Source of the DNA: Caenibius tardaugens NBRC 16725
GTDB taxonomy: Bacteria; Pseudomonadota; Alphaproteobacteria; Sphingomonadales; Sphingomonadaceae
DNA: 64,000 nt
Assembly: GCF_003860345.1 (NCBI RefSeq)
Contig: NZ_CP034179.1
Coordinates: 2,650,001-2,714,000, forward strand
Direction of reading: 5' to 3'
Within the stretch, counting starts at the first letter, position 1; every line of letters begins with the position of its first letter. The notes under the pieces were generated by a model, which had not been told where the DNA came from, ran no database searches, and saw only the letters and a list, made by a program, of their open reading frames with translations. This document shows positions 1 to 8,524 of this stretch, one piece after another. A program made the translations under genes and the position numbers.

Positions 1-318
1 ATTGTAGAGGCGATAGTCGCGGGGCGAATTGATCACGCGGTAGTTCGTGGCCCGGTTGCGGTCGAAACGGTCACCTTTCTTCCACTGGTTATAGTGGTTC
101 CGGGTCTGATACTTGCCGTTGTTCTGCCGATAGTCGCTCTGCTTGTAGCCGTTCCCCTTATAGCTGTTCTGCTTGTAGGAACCGGGCTTGGCCGAATGCT
201 GCTTGTAGGACTGTTCCACGTGGCCGCGGTTGCCGTTGGCGTTGCCCTGATACGGCGCTGCCATGGCGGACGTGCCGATCATCGACAGGGCGATGGCTGC
301 TGCGATCAACTTCTTCAT
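1..318 (-). CDS. RcnB-like secreted protein (C-terminus beyond window)
   Basis: Minus-strand gene cut by the left window edge; 106 codons are visible with no stop. Residues 1-20 form a clear Sec signal peptide (MKK, hydrophobic core, AMA before AP). A low-complexity Tyr/Lys/Asn/Gln-rich segment follows with repeated SYKQ/GYKQ units, then a W-K-K-G-D-R-F stretch typical of the start of the RcnB (nickel/cobalt homeostasis) domain. A strong AAGGAG ribosome site precedes the ATG at 318. Family members are periplasmic; RcnB of E. coli affects Ni/Co efflux, but the many sphingomonad paralogues are uncharacterised. Family assignment is moderate because the conserved C-terminus is missing; a generic periplasmic hypothetical is the alternative. 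Confidence 0.7.
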   Translation of the reverse strand, partial: MKKLIAAAIALSMIGTSAMAAPYQGNANGNRGHVEQSYKQHSAKPGSYKQNSYKGNGYKQSDYRQNNGKYQTRNHYNQWKKGDRFDRNRATNYRVINSPRDYRLYN

Positions 319-573
319 GGTGGTCTCCTTCGAAATCTGTGGCCCCCAACCGGGGCATGAGGAGAAACTACCCCGGGCTTGTCGCAGGACTATGCCGGGC
401 AGGGGGCAATTGGTCATAAAATGTAACGGACTGTGCCGGACCGCTGACCGCGCTGCGACAATTGCGGGCATGCCGCGTGTGGGGCGGGGAAAGGGGCACG
501 TATAATCAGCACGCGTATATAGGGCAGGGCGCATGCGCGGATTCCGGGGCAGCGATGCAAATCTAAATTAGCT

Positions 574-592
574 ATTGCGAATAATTATCATT
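574..592. promoter_or_regulatory. Fur-box-like 19-bp dyad
   Basis: The sequence ATTGCGAATAATTATCATT is an interrupted palindrome (6 of 9 arm positions pair) resembling the alphaproteobacterial Fur/Mur box (ATGCGAAT-A-ATTCGCAT type). It sits in a gene-free region 20 bp before a long hairpin and about 155 bp before a strong plus-strand terminator, so it may control a short transcript. A TATCAT -10-like hexamer overlaps its right half, but no good -35 is visible. Inference only. Confidence 0.45.
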
Positions 593-599
593 AGTGCCA

Positions 600-790
600 A
601 TAGAGTCGCAGAACGGGATATGCGGGCGGATCGGTAGCCCCGCCTGCATATCCCGTTCTCGCTCTTGCTCATGCGCAACCTGCGGTGCGTGGGCTGGCAG
701 GACCGCGCCCGACCTCTCCCCGTTGGCGCGTGTCCTTTAATACTCGCCCGGACCCGCAGCTCTTCAGGAGTTGCAGGCCCGGGCTTTTTC
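600..790 (+). ncRNA. candidate small RNA or structured leader
   Basis: Most of the 547-base stretch between the RcnB-like gene and the OYE gene (319-865) has no credible protein gene. Here it holds a 19-bp hairpin (arms 611-629 and 640-658, one G.U/mismatch, 10-nt loop), a pyrimidine-rich single-stranded segment around 712-725 and 734-743, and a textbook intrinsic terminator at 746-790. A Fur-box-like site lies just upstream. The simplest reading is a free-standing RNA of about 180-190 nt, possibly iron-regulated. The alternative is an attenuating 5' leader of the reductase gene that starts 76 bases after the terminator. No known riboswitch core was recognised. Confidence 0.4.
746..790 (+). 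terminator. intrinsic terminator upstream of the OYE gene
   Basis: A GC-rich stem (GCCCGG...CGCAGCTC paired with GAGTTGC...CCCGGGC, small loop TTCAG) is followed directly by TTTTT at 785-789. The T-run lies only on the plus-strand side, so it ends plus-strand transcripts begun between about 500 and 740. It is not downstream of any protein gene, which is the main argument for an RNA gene or attenuator here. Confidence 0.75.
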
Positions 791-865
791 TTGCTTCCCC
801 ATGGTGGACAGGCCCCGTGGTCTGCGTGCAGACACGGTTTCGACCTTTCTTCCAATTCGGAGACA

Positions 866-1975
866 ATGATGAGTGCACCCCGGCTGTTCGAACCCATCCG
901 GCTGGGCGCGCTGGAACTGCGCAACCGTATCGTCATCGCGCCGATGTGCCAGTATACCGCCGATGATGGGAAAATGACCGACTGGCACCTGATCCATCTC
1001 GGCAATCTCGCGCTGTCGGGCGCCGGGATGCTGGTGGTCGAAGCGAGTGCGGTGGTTCCCGAAGGGCGCATTACTTACGGCGATGTCGGCTTGTGGGACG
1101 ATGCGACCGAAGCGGCCATGGCCCGCGTGCTGGAAGGCGTGCGCAAATATTCCGACATGCCGATCGCGATCCAACTGGCCCATGCCGGGCGCAAGGCCTC
1201 CTGTGCGAAGCCCTGGGATGGCGGGGCGCAGCTGCCGCCATCCGATCCGCTGGGATGGCAAACGGTGGCGCCCAGCGCGATCCCCTTTGCCGCGGCCGAC
1301 AACCCGCCCGCCGCGCTCGATGCCGAAGGGATGGCGCGCATTCGCGATGCCTTTGCCGAAGCGGCCCGGCGCGCGGTGCGGCTGGGGTTCGATATGGTCC
1401 AGCTCCATTCGGCGCATGGCTATCTCCTGCACGAATTCCTCTCTCCGCTCTCCAACCATCGCGAGGATGCCTATGGTGGGAGCCTCGAAAACCGCATGCG
1501 TTTCCCGCTGGAGGTGTTCGACGCGGTGCAGGATGCGGTATCCGGGCAAGTGCCTGTCATGGTGCGCGTATCGGGGACCGACTGGATGGAGGGCGGCTGG
1601 GACGTGCAGCAGACCGCGGCCTATGCGCAGGCGCTCGAGGCGCGCGGATGCGCGGCGATCGATGTGTCGAGCGCTGGCCTGCATGAACACCAGCGGCTAC
1701 CGATCGGGCCGGGGTATCAGGTGCCGCTGGGCCGGGTGGTCAGGCAGGCGGTGACCATGCCGGTGTTCACTGTCGGGCTGATCACCGATTTCGATCACGC
1801 GGAAGCGATTGTCGGGACCGGCGATGCCGATGTGGTCGGCCTTGCCCGCACGATCCTCTACGATCCACGCTGGCCATGGCACGCCGCCGCGCATCTCGGT
1901 GCCAGCATCAAGGTGGCGGACCAGCTCCTGCGGGCGCAGCCGCGCCAGTTCCAGAAACTGTTCACGGCGGAGTGA
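866..1975 (+). CDS. Old Yellow Enzyme-family NADH:flavin oxidoreductase (YqjM-like)
   Basis: FMN-dependent ene-reductase, 369 residues, cytosolic. The N-terminal IAPMCQYTADDG segment carries the Cys that marks the YqjM/thermophilic-like OYE class. HSAHGYLLHEFLSP supplies the two substrate-binding His residues, and the C-terminal VGLARTILYDP region belongs to the phosphate-binding part of the TIM barrel. These enzymes reduce activated C=C bonds of enones; the physiological substrate is unknown. The open frame extends upstream to 665, but GGAGA at 859-863 selects ATG 866 (a second in-frame ATG follows at 869). Monocistronic by appearance: a terminator lies upstream and a convergent operon follows. 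Confidence 0.9.
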   Translation: MMSAPRLFEPIRLGALELRNRIVIAPMCQYTADDGKMTDWHLIHLGNLALSGAGMLVVEASAVVPEGRITYGDVGLWDDATEAAMARVLEGVRKYSDMPIAIQLAHAGRKASCAKPWDGGAQLPPSDPLGWQTVAPSAIPFAAADNPPAALDAEGMARIRDAFAEAARRAVRLGFDMVQLHSAHGYLLHEFLSPLSNHREDAYGGSLENRMRFPLEVFDAVQDAVSGQVPVMVRVSGTDWMEGGWDVQQTAAYAQALEARGCAAIDVSSAGLHEHQRLPIGPGYQVPLGRVVRQAVTMPVFTVGLITDFDHAEAIVGTGDADVVGLARTILYDPRWPWHAAAHLGASIKVADQLLRAQPRQFQKLFTAE

Positions 1976-2011
1976 TCGGAACGGGCCGTCGTATGGACCC
2001 CGGACCGCAAA

Positions 2012-2043
2012 ACAAAGGGGGCCGATCCTTGCGGATGGCCCCC
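2012..2043 (-). terminator. terminator of the valine operon
   Basis: Inverted repeat GGGGGCCGATCC / GGATGGCCCCC around a TTGC loop. The left flank AAAACAAA becomes a T-rich tract on the minus strand, so it fits the end of the minus-strand operon whose last gene stops at 2074. It may also stop the convergent OYE transcript. Confidence 0.6.
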
Positions 2044-2073
2044 TGATTCAGCCCTTGCGGGCTTGCCCTGCGG

Positions 2074-2943
2074 TCAGAGCGTTCGGATGATGGCCGAGAA
2101 GTCCAGCCCGCCATTGCCCGCGGCGTCGAAGGCTTCGTACAGTTCGCGCGCGCGCAGACCCATCGGGGTATCGCTGCCCGCCGTCTGAGCCGCTTCCATG
2201 GCCAGCTTCAGGTCTTTCAGCATCAGCGCGGTGGCAAAACCGCCCTGATAATCGTTGTCGGCCGGGCTCTGCGGGCCGACACCGGGTACCGGGCAATAGC
2301 TGGTCATTGACCACGATTGGCCCGAGGCCTTGGACGAAATGTCGTAGAAGGTCTGCAGGTCGAGGCCCAAGCGTTCCGCCAGTTTGAAGGCTTCGCAGGT
2401 GGCGACCATGGTCGCACCCAGAATCATGTTGTTGCAGATTTTGGCAGCCTGCCCGGCACCGGCATCGCCCGCATGGATCACCGCCTTGCCCATGGCCGAC
2501 AGGATCGGTTCGGCGCGGGCGAAGGCATCGCCGCCGCCGCCGACCATGAAGGTCAGCGTGCCACCATTGGCGGCCGCGATCCCGCCCGAAACGGGCGCAT
2601 CGACCATGGCGTAACCCGCCGCCGATGCCGCATCTTCCACCTTGCGGGCCGTGGCGACGTCGATCGTCGAACAATCGAGCAGCAACGCCGCTGTGGGCGC
2701 ATGGCCCAGCACGTCGGTGGTATAGACGCTCTCGACAATGGCGCCGTTGGGCAGCATCGACACCACGGCATCGACACCGGCCACGGCATCGCGCACCGAT
2801 TGGAACGGGGTGCAGCCATTGTCCTTCGCGCGGGCCAGCGCATCGGGGCTGAGGTCGAAGGCATTCACATCATGGCCGGCTTTCGCCAGATTGGCGGCCA
2901 TCCCGCCACCCATGTTGCCGAGACCGATAACGGCGATTTTCAT
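2074..2943 (-). CDS. mmsB: 3-hydroxyisobutyrate dehydrogenase
   Basis: 289-residue NAD-dependent enzyme that oxidises 3-hydroxyisobutyrate to methylmalonate semialdehyde in valine catabolism. The N-terminal MKIAVIGLGNMGGGMA is the dinucleotide-binding motif, DAPVSGG is the family's substrate-binding signature, and the GAGQAAKICNNM segment carries the catalytic Lys. The start is MKIAVIG at 2943, preceded by GGGAGA at good spacing, rather than an in-frame codon 15 bases upstream. Last gene of the valine operon, 36 bases after the enoyl-CoA hydratase; a terminator follows at 2012-2043. The neighbourhood makes the substrate assignment firm within the beta-hydroxyacid dehydrogenase family. Confidence 0.93.
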   Translation of the reverse strand: MKIAVIGLGNMGGGMAANLAKAGHDVNAFDLSPDALARAKDNGCTPFQSVRDAVAGVDAVVSMLPNGAIVESVYTTDVLGHAPTAALLLDCSTIDVATARKVEDAASAAGYAMVDAPVSGGIAAANGGTLTFMVGGGGDAFARAEPILSAMGKAVIHAGDAGAGQAAKICNNMILGATMVATCEAFKLAERLGLDLQTFYDISSKASGQSWSMTSYCPVPGVGPQSPADNDYQGGFATALMLKDLKLAMEAAQTAGSDTPMGLRARELYEAFDAAGNGGLDFSAIIRTL

Positions 2944-2979
2944 CAGGTATTCTCCCAATTCAGGTGCGGCAGCGGTGGC

Positions 2980-3762
2980 TCAGCGGCCCTTCCATTGTGC
3001 AGCGCGTTTGTCGACGAAGGCGTTCATCCCTTCGACCTTGTCTTCCGTGGCGGTCAGGATCTGGAACAGGCGGCGTTCGTGCAACAGGCCCTGATCCAGC
3101 GTGGTTTCATAGGCGGCGTTGATCATTTCCTTGTTGATCATCGCGGCCATGGTCGGCATCGAAGCAATGGTTTCCGCGGTTTTGAGCGCGTCTTCCAGCA
3201 GATCGGCCAGCGGCACCACGCGGGTGACCAGCCCCGAACGTTCGGCTTCGGCGGCATCCATCATCCGTCCGGTCAGGCACATTTCCATGGCCTTGGACTT
3301 GCCGACGGCGCGGGTCAGGCGCTGCGAACCGCCCATGCCGGGGGCTACGCCCAGCTTGATTTCGGGCTGGCCAAATTTGGCGGTGTCCGCGGCAATGATG
3401 AAATCGGCCATCATCGCCAGTTCGCATCCGCCACCCAGCGCAAAGCCGTTGACCGCCGCAATCCAGGGTTTGCGCACTTTCTTGACCAGGTCGGACGTCC
3501 AGCCCGCGAAGAAATCCTCCAGAAAGAAATCGGCTGCCGGTTTGTCAGCCATTTCCTTGATGTCGGCGCCTGCGGCAAAGGCCTTTTCCCCCGAACCGGT
3601 CAGCACCGCGCAGCGTTGCGCCGGGTCTGCCTCGAAAGCGGCGAAGGCTTGTGTCAGGTCCGCCAGAACCTGCGTGTTCAGGGCATTGAGCGCCTTGGGG
3701 CGGTTCAGCGTGATCAGGGTTACCGCGCCGCGTGTCTCAACCAGAATCGTTTCGTAGCTCAT
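2980..3762 (-). CDS. enoyl-CoA hydratase (methacrylyl-CoA hydration)
   Basis: 260-residue crotonase-fold enzyme. [16 protein letters not shown] forms the oxyanion-hole region; GGGCELAMM and GQPEIKLGV contain the two catalytic Glu residues of true hydratases. In this operon it should hydrate methacrylyl-CoA to 3-hydroxyisobutyryl-CoA, although such enzymes also act in fatty-acid beta-oxidation. ATG at 3762 overlaps the stop of the upstream hydrolase (ATGA), indicating translational coupling. The longer open frame to 3852 has no ribosome site and runs into the neighbour, so it was rejected. Confidence 0.92.
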   Translation of the reverse strand: MSYETILVETRGAVTLITLNRPKALNALNTQVLADLTQAFAAFEADPAQRCAVLTGSGEKAFAAGADIKEMADKPAADFFLEDFFAGWTSDLVKKVRKPWIAAVNGFALGGGCELAMMADFIIAADTAKFGQPEIKLGVAPGMGGSQRLTRAVGKSKAMEMCLTGRMMDAAEAERSGLVTRVVPLADLLEDALKTAETIASMPTMAAMINKEMINAAYETTLDQGLLHERRLFQILTATEDKVEGMNAFVDKRAAQWKGR

Positions 3763-4805
3763 AGGGGTTTCCACTCTTGATTTGCGGGCAACGGGGCGAA
3801 GACGGCATCGACCATCGCGGTGCTGACATCTTCGGGTGTGGCGGGTTGCCACTGCGGGTCGTTGGTCTTGTCGACCAGCAGGGCGCGCACGCCTTCGGCG
3901 AAATCGGGCAAGAGAACCGCGCGGCCCGAGGCGCGATATTCGATGGCCATATTGTCAGCAAACGTTTGCGCCGCGCCGCCCAGTTCCAGCTGCCGCAGCA
4001 CCAGCTTGCAGGCATAGGGGCTCTTGGTGGCAAGCGTGGCCAGTTCCTTGGCCGCCCAGTCGCCGCCATCGGCCTGCAAGGCGGCCAGAATGGCTTCATA
4101 TGTGGCCGGGGCGAACAGCGTATCGATGGCATCGCGGTTGGCGAGAATGCGCGCGGCGGGCGGTTCGATGGAAAGATCGGCAAGAATCTGCGCGATCGCG
4201 GCAGGATCGGCAATGATCCGCGCCTTGGCCTCTGCCAGCGTTTCGGCAGGCAGATAGTGTGAGGCGAGCCCGACCGCGCGGCATTCCGCGCCATCGAGCC
4301 GCGCGCCGGTAAGGCCGAGGAACTTGCCGGTTTGCCCGGGCAGGCGGGACAGATACCAGCCGCCGCCGACATCGCAGATCAGCCCGATGCCAGTTTCCGG
4401 CATGGCGAAGCGCGTATTTTCCGTGGCCACGCGATAGCGCGCGGGTTGGGAAATGCCGACGCCGCCGCCCATGGTGATGCCGTCCATGAAGGCGACAATC
4501 GGTTTGGGATAGGTGAACATCAGGGTGTTGAGCTTGTATTCGACATCGAAGAAATGCGCCGCCGATGCGCCGCCATCTTCCAGTGCCGAACGCCGCAGCA
4601 GGGTGACATCGCCTCCCGCGCAGAATCCGCGTCCTTCGGCATGGTCGACGATCACCGCCTGGATCGCATCGTCATCGCGCCAGGCAAGAAGCGCCTGCGT
4701 CATCGCTTCGCACATCGGCAGGGTTAGCGAATGGATTGCCTTGGGGCGGTTGAGCGAAATGTGCCCGACCGGGCCATGGACGTGAATGTGAACTTCGTCA
4801 GTCAT
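3759..4805 (-). CDS. 3-hydroxyisobutyryl-CoA hydrolase
   Basis: 348-residue crotonase-superfamily hydrolase (HIBCH type) that releases free 3-hydroxyisobutyrate from its CoA ester. Seen: [13 protein letters not shown] at the N-terminus, [11 protein letters not shown] as oxyanion-hole motif, [31 protein letters not shown]-type core and a C-terminal extension usual for HIBCH. The length exceeds simple hydratases by about 90 residues, as expected. It overlaps the next gene by four bases and follows the acyl-CoA dehydrogenase by 27 bases. Its place between dehydrogenase, hydratase and hydroxyisobutyrate dehydrogenase fits valine breakdown. Confidence 0.93.
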   Translation of the reverse strand: MTDEVHIHVHGPVGHISLNRPKAIHSLTLPMCEAMTQALLAWRDDDAIQAVIVDHAEGRGFCAGGDVTLLRRSALEDGGASAAHFFDVEYKLNTLMFTYPKPIVAFMDGITMGGGVGISQPARYRVATENTRFAMPETGIGLICDVGGGWYLSRLPGQTGKFLGLTGARLDGAECRAVGLASHYLPAETLAEAKARIIADPAAIAQILADLSIEPPAARILANRDAIDTLFAPATYEAILAALQADGGDWAAKELATLATKSPYACKLVLRQLELGGAAQTFADNMAIEYRASGRAVLLPDFAEGVRALLVDKTNDPQWQPATPEDVSTAMVDAVFAPLPANQEWKPL

Positions 4806-4832
4806 GCGTGGGTCTTTGCCTCTGGATCGGTT

Positions 4833-5978
4833 TCAGTCGCGCAGAAGGTCGCGGCCGACAATCAGCCGCATGACTTCGTTGGTGCCTTCAAGGATGGAAT
4901 GGACGCGCAGATCGCGCCACAGGCGTTCGATTGGGTAGTCCATGAGATAGCCATAGCCGCCGTGCAGTTGCAGCGCCCGATCCACCACGCGCGATCCGGT
5001 TTCGGTGGCGAACATCTTGGCCATCGCGGCAAAGCGGGTCTTGTCGGGGGCATTCGCAGTGACCTTGGTCGCCGCGAGATAGAGCAGCGCACGCGCGGCT
5101 TCCAGTTCCGTGGCCATTTCGGCCAGCTTGAACTGGGTGTTCTGGAATTCGGCGATGGCCTTGCCGAACTGCTTGCGATCCTTGGTATAGGCCACCGCTT
5201 CGTCGAGCGCGCGCTGCGCGCCACCCAGCGAACAGGCCCCGATGTTCAGCCGCCCGCCGTCAATCCCGGTCATGGCGATCTTGAAGCCTTCGCCTTCGCC
5301 GCCGACGAGGTTTTCAACCGGGATGCGTGCGTCTTCGAGGATAAGCTGTGCGGTAGGCTGCGAATGCCAGCCCAGCTTGCGTTCCTGCGCGCCGAAGCTG
5401 ACGCCGGGCATGTCCTTGCCGATCACCAGACAGGAGATGCCTTTCGCCCCGTCTTCGCCCGTACGGACCATGGTGACGTAGAGGTCATTCTCGCCACCGC
5501 CCGAAATGAACTGCTTGGAACCGTTGACGATGTAGTGATCGCCATCACGCACGGCGCGCGTTTTGAGCGCCGCGGCATCGGAACCGGCAGACGGTTCGGT
5601 CAGGCAATAGCTGCCCATCGATTCCATGGTGATCAGGCCGGGCAGATACTTCGCCTTCAGCGTGTCCGAACCGAAGCGGTCGATCATCCACGCGGCCATA
5701 TTGTGGATCGAAATGAACGCGCTGGTGGAAGGACAGCCATAGGCCATCGCTTCCATGATCAGCGCCGCTTCCAGCCGCCCCAGGCCGATCCCGCCCGATT
5801 CCTCGCTGACATAGATCGCCCCGAAGCCGAGTTCGGCGGCAGCGCGGATCGTGTCGCGAGGGAAGGTGTGATGTTCGTCCCATTCCGCCGCATGGGGCGT
5901 GATGGCATCGGCGGTGAAACGCCGGGCCATGTCCTGAATGGCGGACTGGTCATCGGTGAGATCGAATTGGGCGGTCAT
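4833..5978 (-). CDS. isobutyryl-CoA dehydrogenase (acyl-CoA dehydrogenase family)
   Basis: 381-residue FAD enzyme converting isobutyryl-CoA to methacrylyl-CoA. Family signatures: YCLTEPSAGSDAAALKT (flavin/substrate contact), QLHGGYGYLMDYPIERLWRD (C-terminal signature) and EGTNEVMRLIVGRDLL with the catalytic Glu. ISIHNMAAWMID near residue 90 is characteristic of the short-branched-chain ACAD8-like group. ATG at 5978 lies 24 bases downstream of the I78-type lipoprotein gene, inside one minus-strand operon. Substrate is assigned from operon context; 2-methylacyl-CoA is an alternative. Confidence 0.9.
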   Translation of the reverse strand: MTAQFDLTDDQSAIQDMARRFTADAITPHAAEWDEHHTFPRDTIRAAAELGFGAIYVSEESGGIGLGRLEAALIMEAMAYGCPSTSAFISIHNMAAWMIDRFGSDTLKAKYLPGLITMESMGSYCLTEPSAGSDAAALKTRAVRDGDHYIVNGSKQFISGGGENDLYVTMVRTGEDGAKGISCLVIGKDMPGVSFGAQERKLGWHSQPTAQLILEDARIPVENLVGGEGEGFKIAMTGIDGGRLNIGACSLGGAQRALDEAVAYTKDRKQFGKAIAEFQNTQFKLAEMATELEAARALLYLAATKVTANAPDKTRFAAMAKMFATETGSRVVDRALQLHGGYGYLMDYPIERLWRDLRVHSILEGTNEVMRLIVGRDLLRD

Positions 5979-6002
5979 GGGATGGCGTTTCGCTCTGTTC
6001 TA

Positions 6003-6296
6003 TCAACCGCAGGTAATGCGTTCGATTTTCAGGTTGTCATCATAGGCGACAGTCAGCCGGTCATGCCGGTAATCCATCGTCATCGGCGTACGGGGCGGGC
6101 CCCAGCGGAGCTGGTTGGCGCCTGTCAGTTTCAGCAATTCGGCGCCCACGGCCTCGCTCGCGGTCGATCCGACCAGCGACTGCGCCGGTTCGGCGTTGCA
6201 CGTGCCGGGCGGGGTGGCATGGGTTGCGGGCGGTTCGGAGGCTGCGCAGCCAGCCAGAAGCAACGCGGGTAGTGCGATAATAAAGGTCTTGGTCAT
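6003..6296 (-). CDS. I78-family peptidase-inhibitor-like lipoprotein
   Basis: 97-residue lipoprotein: signal MTKTFIIALPALLLAGC with lipobox LAGC at residues 14-17. The mature part matches the I78 (PF11720) pattern: early Cys-Asn, AQSLVGS, a central LRWGPPRTPMTMDYR segment, DRLTVAYD, and a final ITCG. Known I78 proteins inhibit serine proteases and are periplasmic. An in-frame start 21 bases upstream lacks support; GGAGGG before 6296 selects this ATG. Twelve bases downstream of another lipoprotein gene and 24 before the acyl-CoA dehydrogenase. Its presence in a valine operon is unexplained. Confidence 0.8.
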   Translation of the reverse strand: MTKTFIIALPALLLAGCAASEPPATHATPPGTCNAEPAQSLVGSTASEAVGAELLKLTGANQLRWGPPRTPMTMDYRHDRLTVAYDDNLKIERITCG

Positions 6297-6307
6297 GGGG
6301 CCCTCCT

Positions 6308-6814
6308 TCAGGCGCACTTGCTATACTTCAGCGGGCCAGGCAACGCATCCGCGCCATACTCGCTGCGGGTCAGGGTCTTGCCATTGTCAGTGGCGAGCAG
6401 TTCGACCTCGCGGTTCCAGTTCATGCCTTCGCCGGTGAAGGCGAAGGTGCCGCGCAGGCTGGTGTCGGATCGCTTGGTGGCCGACGTCAGCTTGCCGACC
6501 GATTCATAGAATTCCAGCGAGGTGCCGTCGATGCGGAGCAGGCCCTTGGCATCGCCGCGCGTGCTGGTGCAGTCTGCCGGAACCAGCCCCCAGCGGCCTT
6601 GCAGGGCGGCGGGGATGGAACTGTCGGTCGGGGAGGTGGCTGGTGTCGCGCTGGGCGGTGTCGCGGCGGACCCGTTTGACGGGGCGCCGGGATCGGCCGG
6701 AACCGGGGTATCCGTAGTGTTAGCGGCGGAGGACGACGCGGCGGTATTCCCTGAATCGTTGCATGCGGCCAGCGCCAGAAGGGCGACGGCCGCAGGGATC
6801 ATGGTCTTGCGCAT
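6308..6814 (-). CDS. hypothetical lipoprotein
   Basis: 168-residue protein with signal MRKTMIPAAVALLALAACND and lipobox LAAC; the mature N-terminus is a Ser/Thr/Ala/Pro-rich linker (residues 20-65). The folded remainder starts with ALQGRWGLVPADCTS and contains LLRIDGTSLEFYES and MNWNREVELLATDNGKTL, suggesting a small beta-barrel of the lipocalin-like kind, with Cys near both ends. No firm family was recognised. ATG 6814 has AGGAGA upstream; the open frame to 6880 was not used. It lies 82 bases after mmsA and leads into the I78-type gene. Confidence 0.75.
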   Translation of the reverse strand: MRKTMIPAAVALLALAACNDSGNTAASSSAANTTDTPVPADPGAPSNGSAATPPSATPATSPTDSSIPAALQGRWGLVPADCTSTRGDAKGLLRIDGTSLEFYESVGKLTSATKRSDTSLRGTFAFTGEGMNWNREVELLATDNGKTLTRSEYGADALPGPLKYSKCA

Positions 6815-6896
6815 GGATAGATCTCCTCTTTCTGTCCAACGGGACAACGCATGCCGAAGCGGCGTTATCCCGTTGCGCACGAACCTGTTCTCAATC

Positions 6897-8390
6897 TCAG
6901 CCCATGGTCGGGATGACGAAGGCGTTGCCGCCGTCCGGCGAACCGTCGGGCCAGCGCTGGGTGATCGTCTTGATCTTGGTCCAGAACTTCACGCCTTCCA
7001 TGCCGTGCTGATTGGTGTCGCCAAAGGCGGAACGCTTCCATCCGCCGAAAGTGTGATAGGCCACCGGCACCGGGATCGGCACGTTGATGCCGACCATGCC
7101 GACATTGACGCGGGCGGCGAATTCGCGCGCTGCGTGGCCGTTGCGGGTGAAGATCGCCACGCCGTTGCCGTACTGGTGCTTGCTCGGCAGTTCGAGCGCG
7201 GTTTCGAAATCGGGCGCACGCACGATCTGCAGCACCGGACCGAAGATTTCGTTGTGGTAGCTGTCCATGTCCGGGGTGACATGGTCGATCAGCGTCGGGC
7301 CGACGAAGAAGCCCTTTTCATAACCCTGGAGGGAGAAGCCGCGCCCGTCGATCACGAGTTCGCCGCCTTCTTCGGCGCATTTTGCGATCCAGCCTTCGAC
7401 CTTGTTCTTGTGTTCCTGCGTCACGACCGGGCCATAATGAGCTGCCGGATCGGTCGAAATGCCGACATTGAGCGCTTCGATCGCCGGGATCAGCTTGGCT
7501 CTGAGGCGTTCGGCGGTGTCTTCACCCACCGGCACCACCACCGGCAGTGCCATGCAGCGTTCGCCGGCCGAACCGAAGGCCGCGCCTGCCAGATCGTTGA
7601 CCACCTGGTCGAGATCGGCGTCAGGCATCACGATACCGTGGTTCTTCGCCCCGCCCATGGCCTGCACGCGCTTGCCCGCAGCCACGCCGCGATTGTACAC
7701 GTAATGGGCAATGTCGGACGAACCGACGAAGCTGACGCCGGCGATGGCCGGGTGATCGAGGATCGCGTCGACCATTTCCTTGTCACCATGGACGACCTGC
7801 AGGATGCCTTCGGGCGCGCCCGCTTCAAGCATGAGTTCCGCGAGGCGCATCGGCACCGAAGGATCGCGTTCCGACGGCTTGAGAATGAAGGCGTTGCCAC
7901 AGGCGATCGCCACGCCGAACATCCACATCGGGATCATCGCCGGGAAGTTGAACGGGGTGATGCCTGCACCGATGCCGATCGGCTGGCGCATGGAATAGAC
8001 GTCGATGCCGGTGCCCGCGCCCTGCGTATATTCACCTTTGAGAACATGGGGGATGCCGCAGGCGAATTCGATCACTTCGAGACCGCGCTGGATATCGCCC
8101 TTGGAATCGGCGATCACCTTGCCGTGTTCGGACGAGAGCATGTGCGCCAACGCGTCCATATTGGCTTCGACCAGTTCCTTGAACTTGAACATCACCCGGG
8201 CGCGGCGCTGCGGGTTGGTCGCGGCCCATGCGGGCTGTGCGGCCAGCGCGGCCTGGACGGCCTTGTCGAGCTGCGCGGCATCACCCAGCGCAACTTGCGC
8301 CTGCACTGTGCCTTCATTGGGATTGAAAATGTCGTGAGTACGGGCCGAACTGCCGGCACCACCGACGATGAAATGGTCGATCTGACGCAT
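6897..8390 (-). CDS. mmsA: methylmalonate-semialdehyde dehydrogenase (acylating)
   Basis: 497-residue CoA-dependent aldehyde dehydrogenase giving propionyl-CoA from methylmalonate semialdehyde; last step of valine breakdown, also used for thymine. Seen: FNFPAMIPMWM, KPSERDPSVPMRL, FVGSSDIAHYVY (NAD-binding loop), MGGAKNHGIVMPDADLD, and the catalytic Cys in GSAGERCMALP. MmsA enzymes lack the usual catalytic Glu, which fits the N in GGAKNH. First gene of the minus-strand operon, with AGAGAGG upstream; the divergent LysR gene begins 134 bases away, so the two share a control region. Confidence 0.95.
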   Translation of the reverse strand: MRQIDHFIVGGAGSSARTHDIFNPNEGTVQAQVALGDAAQLDKAVQAALAAQPAWAATNPQRRARVMFKFKELVEANMDALAHMLSSEHGKVIADSKGDIQRGLEVIEFACGIPHVLKGEYTQGAGTGIDVYSMRQPIGIGAGITPFNFPAMIPMWMFGVAIACGNAFILKPSERDPSVPMRLAELMLEAGAPEGILQVVHGDKEMVDAILDHPAIAGVSFVGSSDIAHYVYNRGVAAGKRVQAMGGAKNHGIVMPDADLDQVVNDLAGAAFGSAGERCMALPVVVPVGEDTAERLRAKLIPAIEALNVGISTDPAAHYGPVVTQEHKNKVEGWIAKCAEEGGELVIDGRGFSLQGYEKGFFVGPTLIDHVTPDMDSYHNEIFGPVLQIVRAPDFETALELPSKHQYGNGVAIFTRNGHAAREFAARVNVGMVGINVPIPVPVAYHTFGGWKRSAFGDTNQHGMEGVKFWTKIKTITQRWPDGSPDGGNAFVIPTMG

Positions 8391-8464
8391 GGGAACCTCT
8401 CTGGGCGAACCTGTCGCAGGGGGTGAGTCTCTATTATTCTGGCGCGGACGTTAAACGCTCTTTA

Positions 8465-8512
8465 GTTGCAGGCAACACCAAATTCTGCGATCAAGACCTG
8501 CAAATATGCAGG
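8465..8512. promoter_or_regulatory. dyad symmetries between mmsA and the LysR gene
   Basis: Two short perfect inverted repeats lie in the shared promoter region: GTTGC-AG-GCAAC at 8465-8476 and CCTGCA-AATA-TGCAGG at 8497-8512. Both carry TGCA/TTGC-type half-sites and are centred 34 bp apart, about three helical turns. LysR proteins usually bind such paired dyads upstream of the divergent target, so these are candidate operators; the second overlaps the LysR ribosome site. Confidence 0.4.
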
Positions 8513-8524
8513 TGGATGCGGACG

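Noticed and set aside
568-1071. 167-codon minus-strand frame across the RNA candidate and OYE start
   Set aside because: Overlaps the well-supported OYE gene, passes through two hairpins, and has no motifs or ribosome site.
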